From Mycobacterium sp. NS-7484 (GTDB lineage Bacteria; Actinomycetota; Actinomycetes; Mycobacteriales; Mycobacteriaceae), in the NCBI RefSeq assembly GCF_001953975.1, contig NZ_MBEJ01000111.1:1-46418 (forward strand): a stretch of DNA of 46,418 nucleotides, in the 5' to 3' direction. Positions 12,559 to 21,746 of the stretch are shown in pieces (the stretch's first letter is position 1; each line of letters begins with the position of its first letter). The notes under the pieces are model-generated. The model was not told where the DNA came from, did no database searches, and was given only the letters and a program-made list of their open reading frames with translations. The position numbers and the translations under genes are program-made.

Positions 12559-12679
12559 CTGTGCCTGCCCTCCGCACCGCCGTGCCGTTTCGTCGATTTT
12601 TCGTCCGTCGTGCCATTCGCCTGCGCATCCGCTCAAGGACCCGGCGTTGACGAATTAGCCGTCGAAATGAGTCTAGTCC

Positions 12680-13432
12680 TCAGCGATCCAGAACGTCGCG
12701 TACGGCGGACTTGATCAGGGACGTGTGGAGAGTGATCGCCAGGGCGGCCACTTCACGGGCCAGGTCGTCGGCCCGGTCCCGGGCTCCGGCCTTGCCCGCC
12801 TTGCCCACCGGGCCGGCGATCTGGGCGATCAGGTCGGACTGCCGGTCGGCCGCGGAGCGGAACGCCCGCAGATGCCGTGGCTCGACACCGTAGTCGCCCA
12901 GGGCGCGGGCACATTGGGCGATGACGACGGAGTGTTCGTCGAAAAGCCCGGCCGGCCCGGCGGTGATGATGCCGTTTCGCAGCAGCGCCCCGAGCGTGTC
13001 CTCGTCGACGCCCGAACGGGCCAACAGATCTTCCCGGGACAGCCGCACCTGGGTGGGCGCCACCCCGGCAACACCGGGACGGGCCCCGTCGCCCCCGTCG
13101 TCCTCGCCCTCGGCGACCGGCACCAGACGGGGAACCCCGTAGGCCGAACCGGTCTGCGGAATCTCCCCGTCCGGCTGGGCGTCCAGCTGCGCCTTGATCA
13201 CCTTCAACGGGAGGTACTGGTCGCGCTGGGCGGTCAGGATGAACCGCAACCGCGCACAGTCGTACGCGGTGAAGCGCCGGTACCCCGACGCCGTGCGCTG
13301 CGGCGTGACCAGTCCCTCGGCCTCCAGGAACCGAATCTTGGAGATCGTGACATCGGGAAAGTCGCCCCGCAGCAGGTCCAGCACGGCGCCGATCGACATC
13401 CCGGCCAGTGCAGGTCTGTCGGGGGCAGTCAT
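12680..13432 (-). CDS. MerR-type transcription regulator (Rv1828 type)
   Basis: The 250-residue regulator has an N-terminal MerR winged helix: MSIGAVLDLLRGDFPDVTIS, then KIRFLEAEGLVTPQRTASGY and RRFTAYDCARLRFIL (about residues 12-80). A helical linker and a C-terminal effector-like domain (about 130-250) follow. Length and position next to garA match Rv1828 (about 247 residues). Its start is three bases from the stop of garA, so the two are surely co-transcribed. Known work describes Rv1828 as DNA-binding; the effector is unknown to me. The two MerR-type genes of this cluster share the helix-turn-helix only, not the C-terminal part. Confidence 0.9.
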   Translation of the reverse strand: MTAPDRPALAGMSIGAVLDLLRGDFPDVTISKIRFLEAEGLVTPQRTASGYRRFTAYDCARLRFILTAQRDQYLPLKVIKAQLDAQPDGEIPQTGSAYGVPRLVPVAEGEDDGGDGARPGVAGVAPTQVRLSREDLLARSGVDEDTLGALLRNGIITAGPAGLFDEHSVVIAQCARALGDYGVEPRHLRAFRSAADRQSDLIAQIAGPVGKAGKAGARDRADDLAREVAALAITLHTSLIKSAVRDVLDR

Positions 13433-13435
13433 CGG

Positions 13436-13918
13436 CTAGCTGCTGGAGCTGCTGTCGTCGTCAGAGCGGGGGCCGGTGAGAAACACCAGGCGGAACTTCC
13501 CGATCTGTACCTCGTCGCCGTTGGCCAGCACGGCCGAATCGACCGGCTCCCGGTTGACGTACGTTCCGTTCAGGCTGCCGACATCGACAACCTGGAACTC
13601 GCCGCTCTCCAACCGGAACTCGGCGTGACGACGGCTCACCGTGACGTCATCGAGGAAGATGTCGCTGTCCGGGTGACGTCCTGCCGAGGTGGTCGGCTGA
13701 TCGAGCAGGAACCGGGACCCCGCGTTGGGTCCACGCTTGACGACGAGCAATGCCGAACCCGCGGGCAGGCCCTCGACGCCGGAAACGGCGCCTTCGGTAC
13801 CGGCCGTTGCGGGCGCATCCAGCTCGTTCAGGAAGTCTGCACGGAAAACCGATGTGGTTTCCACCGTCACGTCTTCCGACGACTGGTCGGCCCCCAAATT
13901 GCTGTCTTTGTCCGTCAC
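13436..13918 (-). CDS. garA: FHA-domain metabolic regulator GarA
   Basis: GarA (160 residues) is a cytosolic switch that inhibits 2-oxoglutarate dehydrogenase (KGD) and NAD-glutamate dehydrogenase and stimulates glutamate synthase. Phosphorylation by PknB or PknG at the N-terminal ETTS motif turns it off. Here VETTSVFRADFL places the two phosphorylatable threonines at residues 21 and 22. The FHA domain (about 55-145) has the phosphothreonine-binding blocks SAGRHPDSDIFLDDVTVSRR and GSLNGTYVNR. All key residues are present. It lies between gcvH and the Rv1828-type regulator, tying glycine cleavage to control of the TCA cycle. Confidence 0.97.
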   Translation of the reverse strand: MTDKDSNLGADQSSEDVTVETTSVFRADFLNELDAPATAGTEGAVSGVEGLPAGSALLVVKRGPNAGSRFLLDQPTTSAGRHPDSDIFLDDVTVSRRHAEFRLESGEFQVVDVGSLNGTYVNREPVDSAVLANGDEVQIGKFRLVFLTGPRSDDDSSSSS

Positions 13919-14108
13919 CCGCTGCTCCTCACTGGCTGCTGTGGCGTTGCCCGGCGTGGCCCCAGCCCATCGTCGGTCTCACCGTCGACCGTACCGCGCC
14001 TCAGGCACCATTGTGTCCACCAACGCCGGATCCGATGGGGAAGATCTCTGCGCGCCGGGCACGGTCGAACCGGTCTCGGCGACCGGCCCTCGAAACCCTA
14101 ACAATCCC

Positions 14109-14504
14109 TCACTCGGTCACCGCGGCGCGGTAGCCGTCCGCGTCGAGCAAACCGGACAGCGCCTCCTCGAGGGTGCCCTCCTCGAGCCGCAGATCGACCA
14201 GCCAGCCTTCGCCGTAGGGGTCGGAATTGACCAGCTGCGGGCTGTCTTCCAGATCCCCGTTGACGGCAACGACTTTCGCGGCGACGGGGGCATACAGATC
14301 CGACACCGACTTGGTGGATTCGACCTCACCGAACGCATCGCCCGAGCCCAGTTGGGCCCCGACGTCGGGCAGTTGGACGAATACCACGTCACCGAGCGCG
14401 GACTGGGCGTAGTCGGTGATGCCGACGCGCACCGTGTCGTCACCGGTGCGCAACACCCACTCGTGCTCCGAGGTGTAGTACAGGTCGGCTGGGATCTCGC
14501 TCAC
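14109..14504 (-). CDS. gcvH: Glycine cleavage system H protein
   Basis: The 131-residue lipoyl carrier shuttles the aminomethyl intermediate between the P-, T- and L-proteins. The lipoylated lysine is K65 in FGEVESTKSVSDLYAPVAAK. The N-terminal SEHEWV block and the C-terminal GEGWLVDLR are typical. The length is standard. It follows a DUF881 gene by 45 bp and precedes garA by 190 bp, a gap large enough to hold a separate garA promoter. No glycine riboswitch is seen in front of it, unlike gcvP. Confidence 0.97.
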   Translation of the reverse strand: MSEIPADLYYTSEHEWVLRTGDDTVRVGITDYAQSALGDVVFVQLPDVGAQLGSGDAFGEVESTKSVSDLYAPVAAKVVAVNGDLEDSPQLVNSDPYGEGWLVDLRLEEGTLEEALSGLLDADGYRAAVTE

Positions 14505-14549
14505 GGCGCTCCTTAGTTCGTGGAGTTGATTGCTCTGGTCAGGTGAAGC

Positions 14550-15446
14550 TCACTTGACCGGCTGAGCGTATTGGCGAGGTTTCGGTTGCCGCAAGGCGGT
14601 GACGTCGACCCGCTCGGCCTGTTGTACCACCATCGTGCCGCCGACCCGCTTGACACTGTCCATTGCCCCGCCGGGAATGTTCATCGCCGCCGCCAGCGTC
14701 GGTGGATCCCCAATGGCCAGAACCGAATACGGCGGTCGCAGGGTGACGTCGTCGACCGCCAGCGCCCCGGGCGCGCCGACGATCCAGGTGTCGATGCCCA
14801 CCCGCACCGCCGACGGCTGCTCCCCACCGCGGATCTCGATGGCCTCGGCTCCGGCCGCGCGCAATTCGTTGATCACGTCGAGCATGGTCTCGGCCGGCAC
14901 CCCGGGCGCGTTGTCCTCTATGGTCAACGTCACTCCCGGCCCGGTGGCGGCCACCGTGCCGATCTGGATGGACAGCGCCTCCAACCGGGCCTGGGCATTT
15001 TCGATCGCCGCCTGGTCGCTGCTGCCGGAAGCCTGGAGCTGCTGCAGGGTCCGCTGCAGATCCGACACCTCGGTGTTGAGTGAGGCCTCACGTTGCTGCA
15101 GAGAATCCAGCAGGATGAGCAGATCCGCCGGACGTGCGGTCTCCAGCGAATCTCCGGACTCGTTCTGGCGCACCTGCGTGACGATCGCCATACCCAGCAA
15201 CAGGCACAGCAGCACCCCGAGACCGCCGAACACGAGCCGCGAGCGACCGCCACGCACGATCCGAAGATTGCGGAACCGGCGTGGCGAGACATCCGGGGGC
15301 ATCTCATGACGGCCGTGGTGCTCGGCCGAATGCGCGGCCGGTTCGGCCTTGTCCGGTTCCTTCGTGTCCGGTTCGGTGTTGTCCGGTTCCGTCGTGTCCG
15401 GGTCGGTGTCCTTGCCGGTGTCCTTCGAGGACTCGGGGTCGCTCAT
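14550..15446 (-). CDS. DUF881 membrane-anchored envelope protein (Rv1825 type)
   Basis: The ATG at 15446, one base after the stop of the preceding gene, gives 298 residues. An N-terminal Asp/Glu/Thr-rich tail contains near-repeats such as TEPDNTEPDTKEPDKAEP. A membrane span follows at about residues 76-98 (LVFGGLGVLLCLLLGMAIVT). A coiled-coil outer segment (EASLNTEVSDLQRTLQQLQ) leads to the DUF881 domain with PGVTLTIEDNAPG and PYSVLAIGDPPTLAAAMNIPG. Orthologues occur in a fixed pgsA2-DUF881-sbp-DUF881-gcvH block. The family resembles division and peptidoglycan-associated anchors in Gram-positive bacteria. The specific role is unknown. Confidence 0.88.
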   Translation of the reverse strand: MSDPESSKDTGKDTDPDTTEPDNTEPDTKEPDKAEPAAHSAEHHGRHEMPPDVSPRRFRNLRIVRGGRSRLVFGGLGVLLCLLLGMAIVTQVRQNESGDSLETARPADLLILLDSLQQREASLNTEVSDLQRTLQQLQASGSSDQAAIENAQARLEALSIQIGTVAATGPGVTLTIEDNAPGVPAETMLDVINELRAAGAEAIEIRGGEQPSAVRVGIDTWIVGAPGALAVDDVTLRPPYSVLAIGDPPTLAAAMNIPGGAMDSVKRVGGTMVVQQAERVDVTALRQPKPRQYAQPVK

Positions 15447-15447
15447 G

Positions 15448-15780
15448 TCACGCGCCGAACAACCGTCGCCGCAGCGCGGCGGCATTGCCGAAGATCCGGA
15501 TGCCCAGGACCACGATGATCGCCGTGGACAACTGGGTGCCGACACCGAGTTGATCGCCGACGTAGACGATCAACGCCGCCACCAAGACGTTGAACACGAA
15601 CGACACCACGAACACCTTGGCGTCGAAAATCCGCTCCAGATAGGCCCGCAGGCCCCCGAACACGGCATCCAGCGCTGCCACCACCGCGATCGGCAGGTAC
15701 GGCTCGACGAACTCCGGAACGCTGGGGTGGAACACCAATCCCAGCACGATCCCGATGACGAGCGCGACGATCCCGATCAT
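15448..15780 (-). CDS. sbp: Small basic protein, DUF1290 membrane protein
   Basis: This 110-residue protein is nearly all membrane helix. A first span (MIGIVALVIGIVLGLVF) is followed by YLPIAVVAALDAVFGGLRAY, the DUF1290 signature, then one or two more spans and a basic C-terminus (RIFGNAAALRRRLFGA). In Bacillus the homologous sbp lies next to ftsA/ftsZ, and in actinobacteria it sits between two DUF881 genes as here. One base separates it from the next DUF881 start and 28 bases from the previous stop. A role in envelope or division is suggested by context only. Confidence 0.9.
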   Translation of the reverse strand: MIGIVALVIGIVLGLVFHPSVPEFVEPYLPIAVVAALDAVFGGLRAYLERIFDAKVFVVSFVFNVLVAALIVYVGDQLGVGTQLSTAIIVVLGIRIFGNAAALRRRLFGA

Positions 15781-15808
15781 CTAACGGTCAATCCTGTGCA
15801 CGTCAGGT

Positions 15809-16708
15809 CTATCCAATCCGTTTGGCGAAGTTGACATCTCGTACCGACACCGGGGGAACGGTCAGACCGTCACCCACGCTCACGTTCACCCCGGCTCCAT
15901 AGGAAATCTCCAACAGCCGCAGCCGGTGCAGGCCCGGAGAGCGTTCGAAGGCATCGGCCATTCCCTTCGGTGGTCCGATGGCCACAATGACATATGGGCT
16001 CGTGATCGGCTGATTGTCGACCAGAATTCCGCCGCCGGCCTGCCGGATCGTGACACCGGCGCCGACCCGCACGCCGCCCACCGAAACCGCCTCTGCGCCA
16101 CTGGCCCACAGCGAATTGACCACGAGTTGCAGATCGCGGTCGAGGATGACCTGCTGGCCGCCGGCAACCCGCTGTTTCGACACATCGCTGAGATCCTTGG
16201 ACATGCCCGGATCGGTGACCGTGACGGTCAGCCCCGGACCGATCATCCCGACGGCCGCCGCCTCGATGTTCGCGGTGTCGAGGTCACCGAGCAACTGCTG
16301 GCCGTTCTCGTCCATACCGAGGCGGGTGCGACGTTCGGAGTCCACCTGATCGACCAAGGCGTCGCGCGCGGCGGCGGCCTGGTCGGCACTGAGCGCAGCC
16401 GCCCGCACCCGCCCGGCCATGGTGTGCTGGGCCTCGCGGGCGGCCGGGGCCGCGGTCTGCGCCTGCCCGGCCGCCACGGCGAACACCGTGGCGATGGCTG
16501 CTGCGCCCACCACCAGCCACCCGAGGTCGACCAGCCGACGACGGGGCCGGTCATCGGCTTCGCGAGCCGCGGCGGCCGCGGCATAGCCGGGATCGAGGTG
16601 CTCGGACAGCAGCGACCGCAACAGTGAGGGCACCGGAATCCGTTTGGGCGCGTCGGCTTCATGATGATTGAGCCCGGCACCGGACTCGTAGCCGCCCAGC
16701 GTGCTCAT
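15809..16708 (-). CDS. DUF881 membrane-anchored envelope protein (Rv1823 type)
   Basis: The ATG at 16708 overlaps the pgsA2 stop as ATGA, giving 299 residues. Features in order: a short cytoplasmic N-terminus; a membrane span at about 62-84 (LGWLVVGAAAIATVFAVAAG); an Ala/Gln/Arg-rich helical region; and the DUF881 domain with VGMIGPGLTVTVTDPG, VVNSLWASGAEAVSVGGVRV and TSPYVIVAIGPPKGMADAFE. It is a distant paralogue of the DUF881 gene two places downstream. Being coupled to a phospholipid synthase and to sbp, it probably works at the membrane-wall interface. No enzyme motif is visible. Confidence 0.88.
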   Translation of the reverse strand: MSTLGGYESGAGLNHHEADAPKRIPVPSLLRSLLSEHLDPGYAAAAAAREADDRPRRRLVDLGWLVVGAAAIATVFAVAAGQAQTAAPAAREAQHTMAGRVRAAALSADQAAAARDALVDQVDSERRTRLGMDENGQQLLGDLDTANIEAAAVGMIGPGLTVTVTDPGMSKDLSDVSKQRVAGGQQVILDRDLQLVVNSLWASGAEAVSVGGVRVGAGVTIRQAGGGILVDNQPITSPYVIVAIGPPKGMADAFERSPGLHRLRLLEISYGAGVNVSVGDGLTVPPVSVRDVNFAKRIG

Positions 16709-17313
16709 GACCGGACCGTGGGAAGTTGTCGCACCACCATCGTCACCTGGATCAGGTAGACCACGGCCGACCACAGATACAACGCCAGCCCCCAGAGCAG
16801 GAACGCCCAACCGCAGGCCAGCACCACCCGGCTCCACAGTGCTGGATCTTGGGCGTCCGCCGTCCCGAGCAGCACCAGCGGGAAACCGGACATCAACGCG
16901 AACGTGGCGGCCTTGCCCAGGTAGGTCACCGGCAGTGCGGTCAGCCCGCGACGGCGCAGCACCGGCAGCGTCGCGGCCAGCACTGCATCCCGACCGAGCA
17001 GGGTCAGCACCAACCACCACGGCACCGTGCCGTACAGGGCCAGCGCCAGCGGGACGATGACCATGTAGATGCGGTCGACGAGCGGATCGAGCAGCTCGCC
17101 CAGCCGCGACGACTGGTTGGCCACCAGCCGGGCGATCTTGCCGTCGGCCCAGTCGGAGAAGCCGCTGAACATCAGGATGGCCACGGCCCACACGTTGGCG
17201 TGCGCGCCGAACAACAGCCACAGGAACACCGGCACCAGCACCAGGCGCAGCACACTGAGCACATTCGGCACCGTCAGCACCCGGTCGCGCGCGGCAATCG
17301 GCGCGTGTTCCAT
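16705..17313 (-). CDS. pgsA2: CDP-alcohol phosphatidyltransferase PgsA2
   Basis: The 202-residue membrane enzyme carries the CDP-alcohol phosphotransferase signature, here FSDWADGKIARL...LGELLDPLVDRIYM (D-G-x2-A-R-x8-G-x3-D-x3-D), around residues 60-90. About five or six hydrophobic spans are visible. It would transfer a phospho-alcohol to CDP-diacylglycerol; phosphatidylglycerophosphate or cardiolipin synthesis are the usual assignments for this clade, and the exact substrate cannot be told from sequence. It starts nine bases after secA2 and overlaps the next DUF881 gene by four, so secA2, pgsA2 and the DUF881 block form one transcription unit. Confidence 0.9.
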   Translation of the reverse strand: MEHAPIAARDRVLTVPNVLSVLRLVLVPVFLWLLFGAHANVWAVAILMFSGFSDWADGKIARLVANQSSRLGELLDPLVDRIYMVIVPLALALYGTVPWWLVLTLLGRDAVLAATLPVLRRRGLTALPVTYLGKAATFALMSGFPLVLLGTADAQDPALWSRVVLACGWAFLLWGLALYLWSAVVYLIQVTMVVRQLPTVRS

Positions 17314-17322
17314 GCCTAGAAC

Positions 17323-19668
17323 TTAGCGGAACACCCCTGGCAGGCTCAGCGCCGACATGGTGTCGTCGTTGAGTGGGTTGTCGTGCACCATGTAGGTCCA
17401 CGTCGAGGTCGGGCGCGCGAGTTTGGACAGATCGATGCCCGGCTCGTCCTCGATGGAGTCGGCCGTCTCGAACGTCTGTTGGGCGGCCTCGATGGCGTCG
17501 GCGGCCAGCGAGGCGAACGCGTCCACGGCCATCCGGTGGAATTCGTCGAGCGGGTTCTGCCGGCCCAGCGCCCGCAGGTGGATGCTCTCGCGGATGTCGG
17601 CCAGGAACGCCAGGTGGTCACACCAGCCACGGTCGAGGTGGTACAGCATGATCAGCCGGCAGATCTTCGTCAGCTTCTCCTCGGCGTCGTCCCCCAGCTC
17701 CTCAGCGAGCTTGGCATACCGCTCCGGCGAGCGCTCCTCGAGTTCGCGGCGGGCGGTGTCGGTGCGCAGCAACGTCTCGCGGCGGTCGACGATGATCGCG
17801 CGCTGTTGGGCGATCAGCTGGTTGTAGCGCCAGGTGTTGGCGTGCACGTCGAGCAGCCGGCCCTCGGCGACGCGCTGGGCGTGGTCGAGCAGACCCGCGG
17901 CCTTGGGCGCGACGATGCGGCCGTCCTCGTCGGTCTCGGTGGGCAGCTTGGCGTCGTCGAGATGGGCGGCGACCACCTCGTCCTCCCAGCTGGAGAAGAA
18001 CACCGAGGAACCCGGATCGCCCTGGCGTCCGGCACGGCCCCGCAACTGGTTGTCCAGACGTTCGGTCTGATGCCGGCCCGTGCCCACCACGTGCAGGCCG
18101 CCGAGCTCGGCGACCTTGTCCTTGTCCTCCGAGTCGTCACCCACATCGGAGCCACCCAGCCGGATGTCGGTGCCGCGACCGGCCATCTGGGTGGACACCG
18201 TGACCGAACCCAGCTTGCCCGCCTCGGCGATCACGGCGGCCTCTTCGGCGTCGTTCTTGGCGTTGAGCACCACCGCCGGCACGCCGGCCTTGACCAGCCT
18301 GCGGTGCAGGTCCTCGGACTCGGCCACGTCGTGGGTGCCGACGAGCACCGGCTGGCCGGTGGCGTGCACCTCGGCGATGTGCTCGACGATGGCGTGGTTC
18401 TTGGCCGCCTCGGTGAGGTACACCCGGTCGGTCTCGTCCTCACGGATGTTGGGCTTGTTCGGCGGGATCGGCGACACCCCGAGTTTGTAGAACTGGCGCA
18501 GCTGCTCACCGGCGGCCAGGGCGGTGCCGGTCATGCCGCACACCGTCGGGTAGCGGTTGACCAACGCCTGCACCGTGATGGTGTCGAGCACCTCACCGGT
18601 TTCGGTCGTCTCGATGCCCTCCTTGGCCTCGACCGCGGCCTGCAGACCGTCAGGCCAGCGCTGCAGCGAGGCGATGCGCCCGCGCGACGAGTTGATCAGG
18701 TGCACGGCACCGTCCCGGACGATGTAGTGCACGTCGCGTTGCAGCAGCACGTGCGCGTGCAGGGCGACGTTGATCTCGGTGAGCGTGGTGGCGACATGCT
18801 CTTCGGAGTACAGGTCGATGTTCCCCAGCCGGGCTTCCAGCTTGCGCGCCCCCGCCTCGGTGAGGTGCACGTTGCGGTTGTCGTCGTCGGTGTCATAGTC
18901 CGCCCCCGCGGTCAGCTCACCGACCATCCGGATCACCTCGACCCGTGGCTGTTCGCGGTGGCTGGTGCCGGCCAGCACCAGCGGCACAAGCGCCTCGTCC
19001 ACGAGCACCGAATCGGCCTCGTCGATGAGTGCCACGTCGGGGTTGGGCGACACCAGATCGGCGACATCGGTGACCAGCTGATCGCGCAGCACATCGAAGC
19101 CGATCTCGTTGACCGAGGCGTAGGTGACATCACACTCGTAGGCCTCGCGACGTTCGTCGGCCGTGGAATCGGCGGTGATCCACCCGACCGTCAGCCCCAG
19201 CGCCTCCAGCAGCGGGCTCATCCATTCGGCGTCGCGGCGGGCCAGATAGTCGTTGATGGTGATCACGTGCACATGCCGGCCGCCGATCGCGTAGCCGGCC
19301 GCGGCGATCGCCCCGGCCAGGGTCTTGCCCTCACCGGTGGCCATCTCCACGACGTCACCGGCCAGCATGCGCAGCGCCGCGAGCAGCTGTACATCAAAGG
19401 GCCGCAGAGACGTCGTTCTTTCGGCGGCCTCACGCGCCAGCGCCAGGAACTGCGGCATGTCCGCCGAAGCCGCCAGATCCTGCAGTTCGAGCAGCTTGGC
19501 AGCCTTGGTGAGCTGCTCGTCATCGAGCTTGGCAGCCTTGTCTTCGAATGCGGCTGCACCCTTGACCTCGGAGAGGGACCGAGCCTGATTGCGCTCGGTG
19601 CTGGCCCCCAGCATCTTCCAGAACTTGCTGCTCAAGCGGCCCGGTTTGGCGGTGGACGTCTTCGGCAC
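17323..19668 (-). CDS. secA2: Accessory preprotein translocase ATPase SecA2
   Basis: SecA2 powers export of a small set of proteins through the SecYEG channel. Starting at GTG 19668 gives 781 residues, in line with SecA2 and shorter than SecA1 because the C-terminal linker and metal-binding tail are absent. Motifs: Walker A MATGEGKTLAGA near residue 110; Walker B VALIDEADSVLVDEA; motif VI region QLRGRAGRQGDPGSS; and STQMAGRGTDIRLGG. The N-terminus VPKTSTAKPGRLSSKFW resembles other mycobacterial SecA2 proteins, which supports the GTG. An upstream in-frame extension is open but not conserved-looking. It leads the operon with pgsA2. Confidence 0.96.
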   Translation of the reverse strand: MPKTSTAKPGRLSSKFWKMLGASTERNQARSLSEVKGAAAFEDKAAKLDDEQLTKAAKLLELQDLAASADMPQFLALAREAAERTTSLRPFDVQLLAALRMLAGDVVEMATGEGKTLAGAIAAAGYAIGGRHVHVITINDYLARRDAEWMSPLLEALGLTVGWITADSTADERREAYECDVTYASVNEIGFDVLRDQLVTDVADLVSPNPDVALIDEADSVLVDEALVPLVLAGTSHREQPRVEVIRMVGELTAGADYDTDDDNRNVHLTEAGARKLEARLGNIDLYSEEHVATTLTEINVALHAHVLLQRDVHYIVRDGAVHLINSSRGRIASLQRWPDGLQAAVEAKEGIETTETGEVLDTITVQALVNRYPTVCGMTGTALAAGEQLRQFYKLGVSPIPPNKPNIREDETDRVYLTEAAKNHAIVEHIAEVHATGQPVLVGTHDVAESEDLHRRLVKAGVPAVVLNAKNDAEEAAVIAEAGKLGSVTVSTQMAGRGTDIRLGGSDVGDDSEDKDKVAELGGLHVVGTGRHQTERLDNQLRGRAGRQGDPGSSVFFSSWEDEVVAAHLDDAKLPTETDEDGRIVAPKAAGLLDHAQRVAEGRLLDVHANTWRYNQLIAQQRAIIVDRRETLLRTDTARRELEERSPERYAKLAEELGDDAEEKLTKICRLIMLYHLDRGWCDHLAFLADIRESIHLRALGRQNPLDEFHRMAVDAFASLAADAIEAAQQTFETADSIEDEPGIDLSKLARPTSTWTYMVHDNPLNDDTMSALSLPGVFR

Positions 19669-19789
19669 ATGTTCACGGTACGCGGACGCGCCGACTGGCC
19701 CCGAGCGTGACCCCGAACCGGATCGGCGCAGCGCGCCGGGGAGGACGTCCCACCCCGCTGCGGCCGGTTGTGGAGGGTACTTTTCCCGC

Positions 19790-21718
19790 ATGGAGATGTT
19801 CAGCCCGACACTCGACTGGAGCACCGAGCTGCAGACGTCGCTGGTCTGGATCGCCAAAGGGTGGTTGATCGCGGCGGTGTCCACCATGGTGATCCTGTTC
19901 CTGCTCGCCCGGTTCACCACGTGGGGCAGCCAATTCTGGCGCGTCACGGGCGGATACTTCACCGGAGCCGGGAGCATCAAGGTGTGGCTGTGGCTGGCGG
20001 CGTTGCTGCTGTCGGTGATCACCAGCGTCCGCCTGTCCGTGCTGTTCAGTTTCTACGGCAACGATCTGATGACCAGCTTTCAGGTCATCGCGGCCGGCCT
20101 GGGCAACGGTAACGAGGCCGTGCGGCAATCGGGCAAGGACGGCTTCTGGTTGGCGATGACGGTGTTCGTCGTCCTGGCGATCCTCAATGTTGCGCAGATC
20201 ATGATCGACCTGTTCATGACTCAGCGGTTCATGCTGGCCTGGAGGAAGTGGCTGACCGACGATCTCACCGGGGACTGGCTCGACGGCAAGGCCTACTACC
20301 GGTCCAGGTTCATCGACGACACGATCGACAACCCAGACCAACGTATCCAGGCGGACATCGACATCTTCACCGCCGGTGTCGGCCCGTTGCCCAACACGCC
20401 GAACAACACCTCCACCGCCACGTTGCTGTTCGGCGCCATCAGCGCCATCGCCTCGATGATTTCGTTCACCGCGATTCTGTGGAATCTCTCCGGCGAGATC
20501 ACCCTGCCCCTGGTGGGAATCGACCTGCCCCGGGCGATCTTCTGGATCGGAATCGTCTACGTTCTGTTCGCCAGCGTCATCGCGTTCTGGATCGGCCGGC
20601 CGATCATCACGCTGTCGTTCAACAACGAGAAGTACAACGCGGCGTTCCGCTACGCACTGGTGCGGCTGCGTGACGCATCCGAGGCGGTCGCCTTCTACCG
20701 GGGCGAGATCGCCGAACGTACCGGGCTACGCCGATTGTTCACACCGGTCGTGGAGAACTACAAGAAATACGTCAATCGGATGACGGGCTTCCTGGGATGG
20801 AACCTGTCGGTGAGCCAGGCCCAGGAGCCTCTCCCCTACCTTGTGCAGTTTCCGCGGTTCTTCAGCGGAGAGATCACGCTGGGCGCGCTCACCCAAACGG
20901 CGACCGCCTTCCGCGAGATTCTGACCGGCTTGTCGTTCTTCCGAAACGCCTACGACAACTTCGCCGGGTATCGGGCCGCGATCATGCGTCTCCACGGCTT
21001 GGTCGTCGCCAACGAAGAGGGCCGGGCGCTGCCCGAGGTCACCACCACACCGTGTGAGGACGGCACGGTACAGCTCACCGACGTCGAGGTCCGCACCCCT
21101 GACGGCAGGCAGCTCATCAACCCGCTCGACCTGCACCTGCAGGTCGGCGACACCCTGGTGATCACCGGCCCGTCCGGCAGCGGCAAGACCACCCTGCTGC
21201 GCAGCCTCGCCGAACTGTGGCCGTTCACGTCGGGAACACTCACCCGCCCGTGCGGCGCCAACGAAACGATGTTCTTGTCGCAGTTGCCCTATGTCCCGCT
21301 CGGTGACCTGCGCGCCGTGGTGACCTACCCCAGCGAAGAGGGCTCGGTCGACGACGAGACGCTCAAGCGGACTCTCGACGAGGTCGCCCTGGCGCACCTG
21401 GTCGGCCGGCTCGACGAAGTCCAGGACTGGGCCAAGGTGCTCTCTCCCGGTGAGCAGCAACGGATTGCGTTCGCCCGGATCCTGCTCGTCAAACCCAAGG
21501 TGGTGTTCCTCGACGAGTCCACATCGGCGCTCGACGAGGGTCTCGAGTTCATGCTCTATCAGCGGGTGCGCACGGATCTGCCCGACACCATCCTGGTCAG
21601 TGTCAGCCACCGCACGACCGTCGAGCAGCACCACACCCACGAACTCGAGTTGCTCGGTGACGGCGAATGGCGGCTGGGTCGTGTCGAAGACGAAGACGAT
21701 CTGATCAAGCAACCGTGA
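19790..21718 (+). CDS. BacA/SbmA-like ABC transporter, first of a tandem pair
   Basis: The ATG at 19790 (alternative ATG 19796) gives 642 residues. An N-terminal SbmA/BacA-like membrane domain (about 1-390) is fused to a nucleotide-binding domain (about 430-640): Walker A GPSGSGKTTLLRS, signature LSPGEQQRIAF and Walker B KVVFLDESTSALDEG. It belongs to the group of M. tuberculosis Rv1819c (BacA), which takes up vitamin B12 and hydrophilic peptides such as bleomycin despite an exporter-like fold. It is divergent from secA2 across 121 bp, which must hold its promoter. The copy next door is similar throughout, starting with the shared MEMF. The substrate is inferred. Confidence 0.93.
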   Translation: MEMFSPTLDWSTELQTSLVWIAKGWLIAAVSTMVILFLLARFTTWGSQFWRVTGGYFTGAGSIKVWLWLAALLLSVITSVRLSVLFSFYGNDLMTSFQVIAAGLGNGNEAVRQSGKDGFWLAMTVFVVLAILNVAQIMIDLFMTQRFMLAWRKWLTDDLTGDWLDGKAYYRSRFIDDTIDNPDQRIQADIDIFTAGVGPLPNTPNNTSTATLLFGAISAIASMISFTAILWNLSGEITLPLVGIDLPRAIFWIGIVYVLFASVIAFWIGRPIITLSFNNEKYNAAFRYALVRLRDASEAVAFYRGEIAERTGLRRLFTPVVENYKKYVNRMTGFLGWNLSVSQAQEPLPYLVQFPRFFSGEITLGALTQTATAFREILTGLSFFRNAYDNFAGYRAAIMRLHGLVVANEEGRALPEVTTTPCEDGTVQLTDVEVRTPDGRQLINPLDLHLQVGDTLVITGPSGSGKTTLLRSLAELWPFTSGTLTRPCGANETMFLSQLPYVPLGDLRAVVTYPSEEGSVDDETLKRTLDEVALAHLVGRLDEVQDWAKVLSPGEQQRIAFARILLVKPKVVFLDESTSALDEGLEFMLYQRVRTDLPDTILVSVSHRTTVEQHHTHELELLGDGEWRLGRVEDEDDLIKQP

Positions 21719-21746
21719 GCGCCCGTTCCCGGTAACTTCGGCGGCT

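Noticed and set aside
15347..15430. Repeat array of TCCGGTTC-like units in the DUF881 gene
   Set aside because: It encodes the repetitive acidic TEPD tail in frame, so it is protein low complexity and not a separate DNA element.
17383..19710. 775-codon plus-strand frame opposite secA2
   Set aside because: Same artefact; the minus strand encodes a complete SecA2 with all motifs.
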